Made by a program: the position numbers and the translations under genes
Notes under the pieces: model-generated
Databases searched by the model: none
What the model was told of the DNA's origin: nothing
What the model saw: only the letters and a program-made list of their open reading frames with translations
Assembly: GCA_900107365.1 (NCBI GenBank)
Contig: FNPS01000001.1
Location: 868,001 to 932,000 of the forward strand
Direction: 5' to 3'
DNA length: 64,000 nucleotides
Source: Flavobacterium aquidurense
Lineage (GTDB): Bacteria > Bacteroidota > Bacteroidia > Flavobacteriales > Flavobacteriaceae
In this document: positions 49,746 to 58,698 of the stretch, piece after piece
Position numbering within the stretch: position 1 is the stretch's first letter
Layout of the letters: each line of letters begins with the position of its first letter

Positions 49746-50108
49746 ATTTAGAATTTTACAATTTTTAAAATAGTTTGGTTATGTCTTTTACTTCTTCAAA
49801 AAATGCTTTCAAAGCAATCTATTTAGAATAAATAAAAATAACGCAAATGTAAAAATAAATATTAGTAAGACAATTTTATTTGGACAACAAAATCAATCTT
49901 AATTGACTCTTAAGATTATTAAATTTTAAAAAGGTTTAATTTTTAAAATGAAATTCTTTTAGTGTCATATCGTAATTATTTAATTCTCAATAACGATATA
50001 TAGTTTTTTATTTTCTTTTAATTAAATTTAAATCATTGATTATTAGTTATTTGCGTTAAAGGCATTATTCTAGCCTGTGAGTTGGCATAACAAACTAATA
50101 ACGACTTT
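49746..50108. other. Intergenic region between divergent genes
   Basis: About 360 bases of AT-rich DNA with no credible frame or RNA. It must hold the promoter of the flavinylation operon on the minus strand and that of the hydrolase gene on the plus strand. I see no clear -7 box or operator. Confidence 0.5.
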
Positions 50109-50894
50109 ATGCAAACAGAAAATCCAAAAACAATTCTTTTTATCACGGGAGCTTTTGTGAGTAATGAATCTTGGAACGATTGGCGAGATTTTTATGAAGC
50201 TAAGGGATATAAGACAATTGCTCCACCGTGGCCACATAAAAATGATACAGCAGAAAAACTTCGCCAGCGCCATCCAGATCCTGAGGTAGCAGGAATTCGA
50301 CTGCAACAACTCATCGAATATTTTGAAGAGATTGCTGGCTCTCTGGCAGAAAAACCAATTATTATTGGCCATTCTTTGGGTGGGTTAATTGGGCAGATTT
50401 TAAATCAAAAGGGATTGGCCGCTGCAGTCGTTGCCATTCATTCTGTTCCTCCACAGGGAATTATGTCTTTCAAATTTTCATTTCTAAAAGCCGGCTGGGG
50501 ACCGTTAGGATTTTTTACTTCATCTAAAAAGACCTTTTTAATGAGTTTTTCGCAATGGCAATATGCTTTTACCAATGGTTTGTCTTTTGAACTGCAGAAG
50601 AAAGGATATGAAGAATTGGCTATTCCCGAATCAAAACTGGTTGTTCGCGACACGATTACAGCTGTAGCCAAAGTTGATTTCTCTAAACCGCATCGTCCTT
50701 TACTATTTATAGCAGGCGATAATGATCACACAATTCCGTATCAGCTAAATCAGCAAAATTTTAAAAAATATACTGATAAAAACTCGGTTACGAATTATAA
50801 ACTTTTCTCTGGCCGAAACCATTTTGTTTTAGGACAACCCGGCTGGCAGGAAATCGCTATTTATATTTTGAACTGGCTTGATAATGTAGAGTAA
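50109..50894 (+). CDS. Alpha/beta hydrolase
   Basis: A soluble protein of 261 residues. The nucleophile elbow is GHSLGGLIGQ (Ser in GHSLG), and a late ...AGDNDHTIP Asp and GRNHFVLGQPGW His complete the triad. The oxyanion region is GAFVSNESW (the HG of lipases replaced by GA). It has no signal. It is a serine hydrolase, perhaps an esterase or lyso-lipase. It stands before the VNTR and the catabolic cluster, probably a separate transcript. Confidence 0.85.
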   Translation: MQTENPKTILFITGAFVSNESWNDWRDFYEAKGYKTIAPPWPHKNDTAEKLRQRHPDPEVAGIRLQQLIEYFEEIAGSLAEKPIIIGHSLGGLIGQILNQKGLAAAVVAIHSVPPQGIMSFKFSFLKAGWGPLGFFTSSKKTFLMSFSQWQYAFTNGLSFELQKKGYEELAIPESKLVVRDTITAVAKVDFSKPHRPLLFIAGDNDHTIPYQLNQQNFKKYTDKNSVTNYKLFSGRNHFVLGQPGWQEIAIYILNWLDNVE

Positions 50895-51055
50895 AGAGTC
50901 AAGAGTCAAGAGTCAAGAGTCAAGAGTCAAGAGTAAAGAGTCAAGAGTAAAGAGTAAAGAGTAAAGAGTCAAGAGTCAAGAGTCAAGAGTAAAGAGTAAA
51001 GAGTAAAGAGTAAAGAGTAAAGAGTCAAGAGTCAAGAATAAAGAATATAGAGTAA
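50889..51055. repeat. Heptad tandem repeat GAGTCAA / GAGTAAA (VNTR)
   Basis: About 23 consecutive seven-base units with only T-C/T-A alternation at one site (GAGTCAA, GAGTAAA). It ends 55 bases before the start of the lipoprotein hydrolase at 51110, in the promoter region, so its length could modulate transcription. Confidence 0.9.
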
Positions 51056-51109
51056 ACAATTCACAATTCACAATTCACAATTAAAAATAACCACTTTAAA
51101 TCTAAAATT

Positions 51110-52120
51110 ATGAAATCAGTTTCCAACCAAAATGCAAGATCAAAAAGCACAAGCACTTTTTTAGGTCTTTTAGTAATTAGTTTTTTTATGCTTGTTTCCT
51201 GTAATAAAAAGGCAGAACCAATAGCAGCAGTAGAGGATACAAAAGTCACTACTGATTCGGCAACTGTTAAGCCTGCTGATCCTCCGGCTAATTTTAAACA
51301 TGCGACGGCTTTTGTAAACGGGGTTAATATTCATTATGTAATTGGCGGTAAAGGAGAACCACTTGTATTAGTGCATGGTTTTGGTCAAAACTGGTACATG
51401 TGGAATCGTTTGCTTCCGGAACTTTCTAAACATTTCACGGTTATCGCACCTGATTTAAGAGGAGTAGGCGAGTCAGACAAACCGGAATCAGGTTATGATA
51501 AAAAAACAATGGCTACGGATATTCACGAGTTAGTGAAAAAACTCGGTTATACCAACATCAATTTGGCTGGCCACGATATCGGACTTATGGTAGCTTATGC
51601 TTATGCGGCGCAATACGGTAGCGAAGTTAAAAAACTGGCTTTAATGGATGCTTTACTTCCTGGTGTTGAGCCAGTTTGGTCACAGGTTTCGGCTTCAGCA
51701 TGGTGGTTTGGATTTTTTGCATGGCCCGCTTCCGGAGATATCGTAAAAGGAAAAGAAAAGGAGTTTTTAGTTAATTTCTGGCCAATGGTAGGACATGTTA
51801 AGGATCCTTTTACACCTGAAGAAACGGCTGAATTTGTAAGAGCTTATGCTGTTAAAGACGGAGCAAAATCTACTTTTAAATGGTTTGGAGCTTTCCCTCA
51901 GGACGGAAAAGACAATTTGGTTTTCATGAAAACAAAACTAAAAATGCCTTTGTTGGCCATGGGTGGGGAATATTTTGCAGCGGCATTCCTAAAAGAGCAT
52001 TCTAAATTAGTAGCCGAAAATGTAACCGAATCTAAGATTGCAGGTTCAGGACACTGGCTGGTTCAGGAAAATACAGCTCAGGTTCAAAAAGATCTATTGG
52101 CCTTTTTTCTTGCGAAATAA
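51110..52120 (+). CDS. Lipoprotein alpha/beta hydrolase, dehalogenase/epoxide-hydrolase-like
   Basis: A protein of 336 residues with a lipoprotein signal (FFMLVSCNKK, Cys31) and a Thr/Ala-rich linker to about 60. The catalytic domain has LVLVHGFGQNWYMW (oxyanion HGFG) and the nucleophile in GHDIG (Asp156), an Asp instead of Ser, as in haloalkane dehalogenases and epoxide hydrolases. The late Asp/His pair is SGHWLVQENTAQ. It is very similar to 58699-59637, which is secreted but not lipidated. It opens a seven-gene run on the plus strand. The substrate is not visible. Confidence 0.88.
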   Translation: MKSVSNQNARSKSTSTFLGLLVISFFMLVSCNKKAEPIAAVEDTKVTTDSATVKPADPPANFKHATAFVNGVNIHYVIGGKGEPLVLVHGFGQNWYMWNRLLPELSKHFTVIAPDLRGVGESDKPESGYDKKTMATDIHELVKKLGYTNINLAGHDIGLMVAYAYAAQYGSEVKKLALMDALLPGVEPVWSQVSASAWWFGFFAWPASGDIVKGKEKEFLVNFWPMVGHVKDPFTPEETAEFVRAYAVKDGAKSTFKWFGAFPQDGKDNLVFMKTKLKMPLLAMGGEYFAAAFLKEHSKLVAENVTESKIAGSGHWLVQENTAQVQKDLLAFFLAK

Positions 52121-52162
52121 GCGCTTTAAGAATCGATAAACGCACGAATTAAATATAAAAAA

Positions 52163-53938
52163 ATGAAACGAATTTTTGTATTACTATTATTATTCCTGGG
52201 GCTGTCAGCGCAGTCTCAGGAAAAAGCCGATCTGATTATTTTTAATGGAAAAATTGCAACAATGCAAAAATCCGGCGAATTTGTTCAGGCAATTGCTTCT
52301 AAAAGCGGGATTATTTTGGCGACAGGAACATCAAAAGAAATGCTGGACAACTATAAAACAGGGACTACGCAAACTATTGACGCCAAAGGTAAAACGGTTG
52401 TTCCGGGTTTAAATGACAGTCATATGCACGTAATTCGGGAAGGACTTAATTATAATTCCGAATTACGTTGGGATGGTGTTAAAACACTAAAAAGAGCGAT
52501 GGAAATGCTGAAAGAACAAGCCGCCAGAACGCCACCCGGTGTTTGGATAAAAGTAATTGGCGGCTGGAATGAATTCGGATTTGAAGAAAAAAGACAGCCT
52601 ACCATTGAAGAAATTAATGCCGCGGTTCCTGATAAACCTGTTTTTATTACCTATTTGTACGGAAAAGCCTTTTTGAATAAAAAAGGAATTGAAGTTTTAG
52701 GTTATACAAAAGAGACACACTACGAAGGAAGTGTTCTAGAAGAGGACAAAAACGGCAATTTGACCGGATTAATGTTTGCCAAAGAAACGCCAAAAGCCAT
52801 TTATACCACTTTAGGTTTAACCACAAAACTAACGCCGGAAGAAAGAATCAACAGTTCGCTTCAATTTAACAGAGAACTAAATAGGTTTGGATTAACCTCT
52901 GTGATTGATGCCGCCGGAGGATCTCAGAACTTCCCGACAGATTATGGAACTTCAATGGAATTAGCGAAAACCGGAAAATTAAATCTTAGAATTTCCTATT
53001 ATCTCTTTGCTCAGCAAAAAGGAAAAGAATTGCAGGATTATGAAAAATGGGTTTCCACTACTTTAGTCAATAAAAATGATAATCTTTTGGTTGCTAACGG
53101 TTATACTGAGGAAGGAGCAGGGGAAAATATAGTAGCTTCTGCAGCCGATTTTGAAAATTTTCTGGAGCCAAGAATTGTGCTTTCAGACGATATGGAAAAA
53201 GATCTGGAACCTATTATTCGATTATTGGTTCAAAACAGATGGCCCTTTCGATTACATGCAACGTATGGCGAATCGATCGACAGAATGCTGAATGTTTTTG
53301 AAAAAGTAAACAAGGAGATTCCGTTTAATGGTTTACGTTGGTTTTTTGACCATGCCGAAACCATTACACCACAGGAATTAGAAAGAGTTAAAGCACTCAA
53401 TGGCGGAATAGCAGTACAATTCAGAATGTATTTTCAGGGGGAATTATATGAGAAAATGTACGGAGCGCCAAAAACACAATTACCTCCTATAAAAGAAATG
53501 ATTAAAATGGGAATCCCTGTCGGAATGGGAACTGATGCTACCAGAATATCAACATACAATCCATGGATGGCCCTGCATTGGCTTCTTACCGGAAAAACGT
53601 TGGGAGGTATGCAGTTCTGGCCAAAAGATCAAATTTTAGACAAATTTACTGCGCTACAGCTTTATACTTCCGGAAGTGCCTGGTTTTCGGGTGAAGAAAA
53701 AGAAAAAGGAAAATTGATCAAAGGAATGTATGCGGATATGACCATTTTATCTGATGATTATTTTGGTATTACTGCTGATAAAGTCCGAAATATCGAATCT
53801 GATTTGACCATTTTAAATGGAAAAGTGGTTTATGGAAATGGCGATTTCAAAGCGCTTGATCCGGGTGTTGCTCCTGTAATTCCGGAATGGTCACCAATTA
53901 AATATTTTGGTGGATATCAAAAAAATACTAAAAAATAA
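52163..53938 (+). CDS. Exported amidohydrolase, YtcJ-like
   Basis: A protein of 591 residues with a signal peptide (to LSAQS). It has the amidohydrolase 3 layout: ADLIIFNGKIATM, the metal ligands NDSHMHVIREG (His-x-His), FRLHATYGESIDRM and HAETITPQ on the C-side, GMGTDATRISTYNP with the last Asp, and a C-terminal beta domain (GMYADMTILSDDY). It should hydrolyse an amide or formamide. It follows the hydrolase by 42 bases and precedes the MBL protein by 13 bases. Confidence 0.88.
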   Translation: MKRIFVLLLLFLGLSAQSQEKADLIIFNGKIATMQKSGEFVQAIASKSGIILATGTSKEMLDNYKTGTTQTIDAKGKTVVPGLNDSHMHVIREGLNYNSELRWDGVKTLKRAMEMLKEQAARTPPGVWIKVIGGWNEFGFEEKRQPTIEEINAAVPDKPVFITYLYGKAFLNKKGIEVLGYTKETHYEGSVLEEDKNGNLTGLMFAKETPKAIYTTLGLTTKLTPEERINSSLQFNRELNRFGLTSVIDAAGGSQNFPTDYGTSMELAKTGKLNLRISYYLFAQQKGKELQDYEKWVSTTLVNKNDNLLVANGYTEEGAGENIVASAADFENFLEPRIVLSDDMEKDLEPIIRLLVQNRWPFRLHATYGESIDRMLNVFEKVNKEIPFNGLRWFFDHAETITPQELERVKALNGGIAVQFRMYFQGELYEKMYGAPKTQLPPIKEMIKMGIPVGMGTDATRISTYNPWMALHWLLTGKTLGGMQFWPKDQILDKFTALQLYTSGSAWFSGEEKEKGKLIKGMYADMTILSDDYFGITADKVRNIESDLTILNGKVVYGNGDFKALDPGVAPVIPEWSPIKYFGGYQKNTKK

Positions 53939-53951
53939 AAAAAGAGAAATC

Positions 53952-54971
53952 ATGAAAGCTCAAAAAATAATTACGGGATTAACGCTTGTTATATTGCTTT
54001 TCTTAAGTAATGCAGTGCATGCCCAGTTTCCAATGCCAGATCATGTACCTATTTGGGATGCCAATAAGGTCACTTTAAAACTGCATAAAATTGCAGATAA
54101 TGTCTATTCAGTCGCTCCGGAAACAGCTGAAGCCGAAACTACAAAAGGTGTAGCTCAGGCCACTTCAGCAGGATTTATTGTAGGAGACAAAGGCGTTTTG
54201 CTTATCGAAACGATGTTATGCAAACGACTTTACGATCAGCTTTATAAACTGATCAGAAGCGTAACAGACAAACCTATAATTTATGCGATAAATACCAGCG
54301 ATCACGGTGATCATTGCTTTGGGAATTATCTGCTTCCAAAAGAAACTATTGTGATTCAGAACGAATTCTGCAAAGAAAATCTTTCTAAAAATTACGACAA
54401 TATAAAAGGGTTTATGATTATGCTTTTTGGAAAAGGCAGAGGAATAGAAGAAAGCGTTTATCGTCCGGCTGATATTACGATTTCCATCAATCAAAATATG
54501 AAAATTGATATGGGAAAAGGAAATGTAGTTGAAGTTATAAATGTGGGAACAGCACAGTCTCCGGCAGATCTTTTTGTGTATTTAAAAGGGCCAAAAGGCA
54601 ATGTTTTATGGGCAGGAAATCCTTTTATTGCTGAAAGTCCAACCATACCATGGTTATTTGATGGCTATTTTCTGGAACCTGTAAACAATCTGAACAAAAT
54701 TTACAACATGATTGGAGATAACGACATTGTAGTTCCGGGACACGGCCGGGTTACCAATAAAGCGGGAATTAAATATACTATTGATTATGTTGAAGCCTTA
54801 AAAGCCAATGTGGAAGATGCTGTAAAAAAAGGAATGACTTTAGAAGAGACAAAAAAAGCGGTCACTATGAAAGAGTATGATAAAGGTTATGAACTTTTTA
54901 ACTGGCTTCATTTCAATTTTAATATTCCGAATGCTTATAAAGACATTAAAGAAAACGGAGGCAAAAAATGA
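53952..54971 (+). CDS. Exported metallo-beta-lactamase-fold hydrolase, altered metal motif
   Basis: A protein of 339 residues from the ATG at 53952 (MKAQKIITGLTLVILLFLSN), which gives a signal peptide ending VHA. The MBL fold is seen in GFIVGDKGVLLIETMLC, INTSDHGDHCFGN and VVPGHGRVTN. The usual HxHxDH motif reads S116-x-H118-x-D120-H121: the first His is Ser. That may leave one metal site or change the chemistry. The gene follows the amidohydrolase and overlaps the next gene (ATGA at 54968). Confidence 0.82.
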   Translation: MKAQKIITGLTLVILLFLSNAVHAQFPMPDHVPIWDANKVTLKLHKIADNVYSVAPETAEAETTKGVAQATSAGFIVGDKGVLLIETMLCKRLYDQLYKLIRSVTDKPIIYAINTSDHGDHCFGNYLLPKETIVIQNEFCKENLSKNYDNIKGFMIMLFGKGRGIEESVYRPADITISINQNMKIDMGKGNVVEVINVGTAQSPADLFVYLKGPKGNVLWAGNPFIAESPTIPWLFDGYFLEPVNNLNKIYNMIGDNDIVVPGHGRVTNKAGIKYTIDYVEALKANVEDAVKKGMTLEETKKAVTMKEYDKGYELFNWLHFNFNIPNAYKDIKENGGKK

Positions 54972-55441
54972 AAAAGACATTTTTAATGCTAGCCATTATG
55001 TTACTGAGTTTTTCAGTACAGGCACAAGTATATACAGATCAAGAAATTCAGACGAAACAAACCGCAGAAAAGTTCTTTGGCTATATTGGTGCGAAAGATC
55101 CGGAAAAAATTGCTTCTATGGTTTCAGAAAAGGTCGATTGGTACATATTTGAATCGAAATACATGCCATGGACGGGGCATCGCTCTAAGCGAGAAGAAAT
55201 CTCAGTATTATTTAAAACCCTGTTTAGCTACTTTGTTGACGGAAGCGAAAAACTTGAGGCACAATCTTTTTTGGTAAGAGGAAATGAAGTCGCCGTTTTT
55301 GGTTTTGTCGAAAGAACAGTGAAAAAAAACGGCAAACATTTTAAAATGCCACTTGCCATACATCTAACCGTTGAAAACAATCTGATAAGCAAATTTTCAC
55401 TTTATGAAGAGACTTTAATTATTGAAAAAGTATTGAAATGA
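54968..55441 (+). CDS. SnoaL/NTF2-like exported protein
   Basis: A protein of 157 residues with a signal peptide (to VQAQ). The rest is one NTF2-like domain: TAEKFFGYIGAKDPEKIASM, WYIFESKYMPWTG, FVRGNEVAVFGFVERTV-like LVRGNEVAVFGFVERTVK and FKMPLAIHLTVENNLISK, matching SnoaL polyketide-cyclase-like proteins. Its start overlaps the MBL stop (ATGA), so translation is coupled. It may bind or isomerise the substrate of the neighbouring hydrolases. Confidence 0.78.
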   Translation: MKKTFLMLAIMLLSFSVQAQVYTDQEIQTKQTAEKFFGYIGAKDPEKIASMVSEKVDWYIFESKYMPWTGHRSKREEISVLFKTLFSYFVDGSEKLEAQSFLVRGNEVAVFGFVERTVKKNGKHFKMPLAIHLTVENNLISKFSLYEETLIIEKVLK

Positions 55442-55456
55442 AATAAATAAATCAAG

Positions 55457-56410
55457 ATGAAGGACAGAAGAACATTTCTTAAACAGGCAAGTCTTGTTGG
55501 ACTTGCCGGATTACTGCCAGCAACTACATTGCTAGCAAGTGATTTTAAAACAAATACATTAGTCAATGAAAATTCTGCTACGAAATGGGCTGACGGGTCA
55601 CGTTTGGTAGTATCGTTATCCATGCAGTTTGAAGCAGGTGGTCAGCCAGTGAATGCGGAGAGTCCGTTTCCGCAGAACATGCAAAAAGGCTTTACTGATC
55701 TTCCCGGCGAAACCTGGTACCAGTATGGATACAAAGAAGGGATTCCGAGAATGCTGGACAACTGGGATAAGTTTGGTGTCAAAGTTACCTCGCATATGGT
55801 GGGATCAGCGGTATTAAAAAACCCGGGCCTTGCCAAAGAAATTGTAGAAAGAGGTCATGAAGCCGCCGCCCATGGAATGGATTGGGCAACTCAATATACT
55901 ATGCCGTATGAAACTGAAAAACAATTCATCAAAGATGGGGCTGATGCGATTAAAAAAGTAACCGGTTTTCAGCCAGTTGGGTATAATGCAAATTGGTTGA
56001 GACGCGGAACAAACACGCTTGATATTCTGCAGGAATTGGGTTTTAAGTATCATATTGATGATTTAAGTCGGGACGAGCCGTTTTTATTAAAAGTAAAAGG
56101 AAAAGATTTTGCTGTTATTCCATACACCATTCGTTGCAACGATATTGTACTGATTGAGGGCAAAAATTTTAGTGCAGATCAGTTTGTGCGTCAGGTTATA
56201 TTAGAATTTGATCAGCTTTACAAAGAATCAGAAAAGAAGCGCAGGCAAATGTCCATAAGTTTTCATGATCGTATTGGAGGAACGCCGCAAATGGTTGCAG
56301 CAACGACAGAAATCCTATCGTACATTCAAAAACACAAGGGCGTTAGTTTTAAACGGAAAGACGAAATTGCCCAAATGGCGTATGAAGATAAAAGTATCAT
56401 TCGGGAATAA
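55457..56410 (+). CDS. Tat-exported polysaccharide-deacetylase-fold protein, PuuE-like
   Basis: A protein of 317 residues. It opens MKDRRTFLKQASLVGLAG, a twin-arginine signal (RRTFLK) followed by a hydrophobic core. The deacetylase fold shows ERGHEAAAHGMDWATQY (motif 2 like PuuE's GHE.AAHG) and SFHDRIGGTPQ near the end. The usual first motif with two Asp is SLSMQFEAGG, so the metal site is incomplete. PuuE-type proteins are linked to allantoinase-like activity. The substrate is open. It follows the SnoaL gene by 15 bases. Confidence 0.78.
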   Translation: MKDRRTFLKQASLVGLAGLLPATTLLASDFKTNTLVNENSATKWADGSRLVVSLSMQFEAGGQPVNAESPFPQNMQKGFTDLPGETWYQYGYKEGIPRMLDNWDKFGVKVTSHMVGSAVLKNPGLAKEIVERGHEAAAHGMDWATQYTMPYETEKQFIKDGADAIKKVTGFQPVGYNANWLRRGTNTLDILQELGFKYHIDDLSRDEPFLLKVKGKDFAVIPYTIRCNDIVLIEGKNFSADQFVRQVILEFDQLYKESEKKRRQMSISFHDRIGGTPQMVAATTEILSYIQKHKGVSFKRKDEIAQMAYEDKSIIRE

Positions 56411-56456
56411 TGATTCCCTCTAAATTGACTATTTAATTCTTTAAAACAACAATCAA

Positions 56457-57569
56457 ATGAAGTATCAAAAATTATTTGAGGAGTACAATTTAAGCGGAAA
56501 TACATTAAAAAACCGATTTTTAATGGCTCCAATGACCCGATCAAGAGCTTCTCAACCTGGTGATATTCCAAATGCTTTGATGGCAGAGTATTATGCGCAA
56601 CGCAGCACAGCCGGGATAATAATTACAGAAGCGACACAGATTTCTTTACAGGGAAAGGGCTATGCCAATACTCCGGGGATTTACAGTCCGCAACAGATAG
56701 AAGGCTGGAAACTGATAACAACTGCCGTCCATAAAAAGGGCAGTAAAATAATTGTGCAATTGTGGCATGTTGGCAGAGTAAGCAGTTCAAAAGTGAACGG
56801 ATTGCAACCTATAGCTCCTTCTGCTTTAACTGCAAAAGACACAAGTGTTTATGTATTTGATGGCGCTCCAAACGGAGATGCAACCTTTGTTCCGGTTGAT
56901 GAACCCAGAGAAATGAGCAAAACCGATAATGAAAACGTACTTAATGAATTTGTGCAAGCCGCAAAAAATGCAATTGCAGCAGGTTTTGACGGTGTTGAAA
57001 TTCATGGTGCCAACGGATATTTACTTGACCAGTTTTTAAGAAGCAACAGTAATAAAAGAATGGATGAATACGGCGGAACACCGCAAAACAGAATTCGTTT
57101 TCTGATTGAAATTGCAAAAGAAGTAGCCAGGGCAATCGGAAAAGAAAAAACAGGAATACGACTTTCGCCTTTCATCAGTTTTAAGGATATGAGTGATCCT
57201 GAAATTTTGCAGACTATAATGCTTGCGGCGACAGAATTAAACAAACTCGACCTTGCTTATATTCATCTTTGCGAGGCCGATTGGGATGATGCACCTTCCA
57301 TTCCAATTGATTTTAGAACTCAGCTTAGAAAGACATTTAAGAATACAATTATTGCTACAGGTAATAAAACTCCGGAAGAAGCGGAGCAATTACTTCAGGA
57401 AAACTTGGCTGATTTAATTGGTTTTGGAAGAAAATTTTTAACCAATCCTGATTATCCAGCCAAAGTAAAACAAAATCTGAGCTTAAATGAAATCTCAGAC
57501 AATCATACTTTATTTGGAGGCGGCACAGCCAGAGGTTATACAGATTATCCATTTATTCAGAAAATTTAA
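56457..57569 (+). CDS. Old-yellow-enzyme-type alkene reductase
   Basis: A protein of 370 residues, soluble. It has FLMAPMTRSRAS, TEATQISLQGKGY, QLWHVGRVSS (active-site His region), EIHGANGYLLDQFLRSNSNKR with the FMN/NADH contacts, and IGFGRKFLTNPD near the end: the NemA/OYE fold. It reduces activated C=C bonds with NAD(P)H. No signal is seen, so it acts in the cytoplasm while its neighbours are exported. It is 46 bases behind the deacetylase-fold gene and 11 before the SDR. Confidence 0.92.
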   Translation: MKYQKLFEEYNLSGNTLKNRFLMAPMTRSRASQPGDIPNALMAEYYAQRSTAGIIITEATQISLQGKGYANTPGIYSPQQIEGWKLITTAVHKKGSKIIVQLWHVGRVSSSKVNGLQPIAPSALTAKDTSVYVFDGAPNGDATFVPVDEPREMSKTDNENVLNEFVQAAKNAIAAGFDGVEIHGANGYLLDQFLRSNSNKRMDEYGGTPQNRIRFLIEIAKEVARAIGKEKTGIRLSPFISFKDMSDPEILQTIMLAATELNKLDLAYIHLCEADWDDAPSIPIDFRTQLRKTFKNTIIATGNKTPEEAEQLLQENLADLIGFGRKFLTNPDYPAKVKQNLSLNEISDNHTLFGGGTARGYTDYPFIQKI

Positions 57570-57580
57570 AATAACAGATT

Positions 57581-58426
57581 ATGAAAAATGAAAACAGAAC
57601 GTGGTTTATAACAGGAACTTCACAAGGAATAGGTCTTGTTTTGGTAAAGCAATTATTAGCTCAGGGATTCAATGTTGTGGCAACAGCCAGAAATGCTGAA
57701 TCACTCAAACAAGCAGTTGGCTTTACGACAGCTCAGTTTTTGCCTCTACAGGTAAATTTAATTGACGAAGAAAGTGTCAAAGAAGCCGTAAACATTGCAA
57801 TATCAAAATTTGGCGCTATTGATTATTTAGTAAATAACGCAGGATATGGACTAATAGGCGGAATCGAAGAAAGTTCTGATGCAGAAGTTAGAGCTAATTT
57901 TGACGTCAATGTATTTGGATTATTAAATGTAACCAGAGCCATTTTGCCTCATATGAGAGCGGCTAAATTTGGTCATGTTATCAACCTTTCTTCTGTTTTT
58001 GGGTTGCTGGCCGGAGCAGGCTGGGGAATCTATTGCAGTACAAAGTTTGCCGTGGAAGCTATTTCTGAAGCGCTTGCACAAGAAGTAAAAGCTTTCGGAA
58101 TCAATGTAACGATTATAGAACCGGGTTATGTTCGTACCAATTTCTTGAACAGCAGTTCATTAATTGCACCAACAAATCCAATTGAAGCGTATACCGATAT
58201 TCGCGAAGGCGTACGGAAGCACCAGCAAGATTTACCGGGAAATCAATTAGGCGATCCGCAAAAAGTGGCCGAGCTAATTATAAAGCTATCCCAAAATCCT
58301 GAGCCGCCTTTACGAATGCTAACAGGCTCAGATGCTTATCAATTCGCCAATTATAAAATCGATGCATTGAAAACGGAAATCGAAAACAATAAAGAGCTCA
58401 CATTTTCAACTGATTTTACAGCTTAA
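57581..58426 (+). CDS. Short-chain dehydrogenase/reductase
   Basis: A classical SDR of 281 residues with FITGTSQGIGLVLVKQ (TGxxxGIG), NNAGYGLIGG, the catalytic LSSVFG and YCSTKFAVE, and a PGYVRTNFLNSSS substrate region. It reduces a keto group or oxidises an alcohol with NAD(P)H. It is related to the SDR at 24859 (shared AQEVKAFGI..T..EP.GY). It is the last gene of the plus run before the palindrome at 58639. Together with the alkene reductase it would act on the products of the exported hydrolases. Confidence 0.9.
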   Translation: MKNENRTWFITGTSQGIGLVLVKQLLAQGFNVVATARNAESLKQAVGFTTAQFLPLQVNLIDEESVKEAVNIAISKFGAIDYLVNNAGYGLIGGIEESSDAEVRANFDVNVFGLLNVTRAILPHMRAAKFGHVINLSSVFGLLAGAGWGIYCSTKFAVEAISEALAQEVKAFGINVTIIEPGYVRTNFLNSSSLIAPTNPIEAYTDIREGVRKHQQDLPGNQLGDPQKVAELIIKLSQNPEPPLRMLTGSDAYQFANYKIDALKTEIENNKELTFSTDFTA

Positions 58427-58638
58427 TTCATAATAGGTTTTTTATAGTTGTTTGGAAAGAGTCCATCAATTTCAAATTAGGTTTTGAAGTGGGTGGATTT
58501 TTTATGTTTTTTCTTATATTTTTAAAGTTGTACTATAAATTATTGACTATCAGAATTTTCAAAAGGCTTGTGAAATCAGGGGTTTCTTTAGAGTGAAAAT
58601 TCTTAAGTGTGTTTTTAAGAAAATATTAACATGATTAA

Positions 58639-58660
58639 TAACGGAACGATCGTTCCGTTA
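58639..58660. promoter_or_regulatory. Perfect 22-base palindrome, TetR-type operator
   Basis: The half-site TAACGGAACGA is followed by its exact complement TCGTTCCGTTA. It lies 39 bases upstream of the hydrolase start at 58699 and just before a -7 box (58664). No regulator gene adjoins it, so the cognate TetR-like protein is encoded elsewhere. Confidence 0.85.
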
Positions 58661-58663
58661 TTG

Positions 58664-58671
58664 TAAATTTG
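58664..58671 (+). promoter_or_regulatory. Bacteroidota-type -7 box
   Basis: TAAATTTG matches TAnnTTTG and stands 3 bases after the palindrome and 27 bases before the start of the secreted hydrolase gene. The operator therefore overlaps the region between the -33 and -7 elements. Confidence 0.65.
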
Positions 58672-58698
58672 TCCCATAAATAATAACACAACATAAAA

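Noticed and set aside
50070..50372. Minus frame over the alpha/beta hydrolase start
   Set aside because: Shadow of the plus-strand hydrolase, whose motifs are clear.
24207..51055. The tandem repeats as CRISPR arrays
   Set aside because: The units are 7 bases long without spacers, and there are no cas genes.
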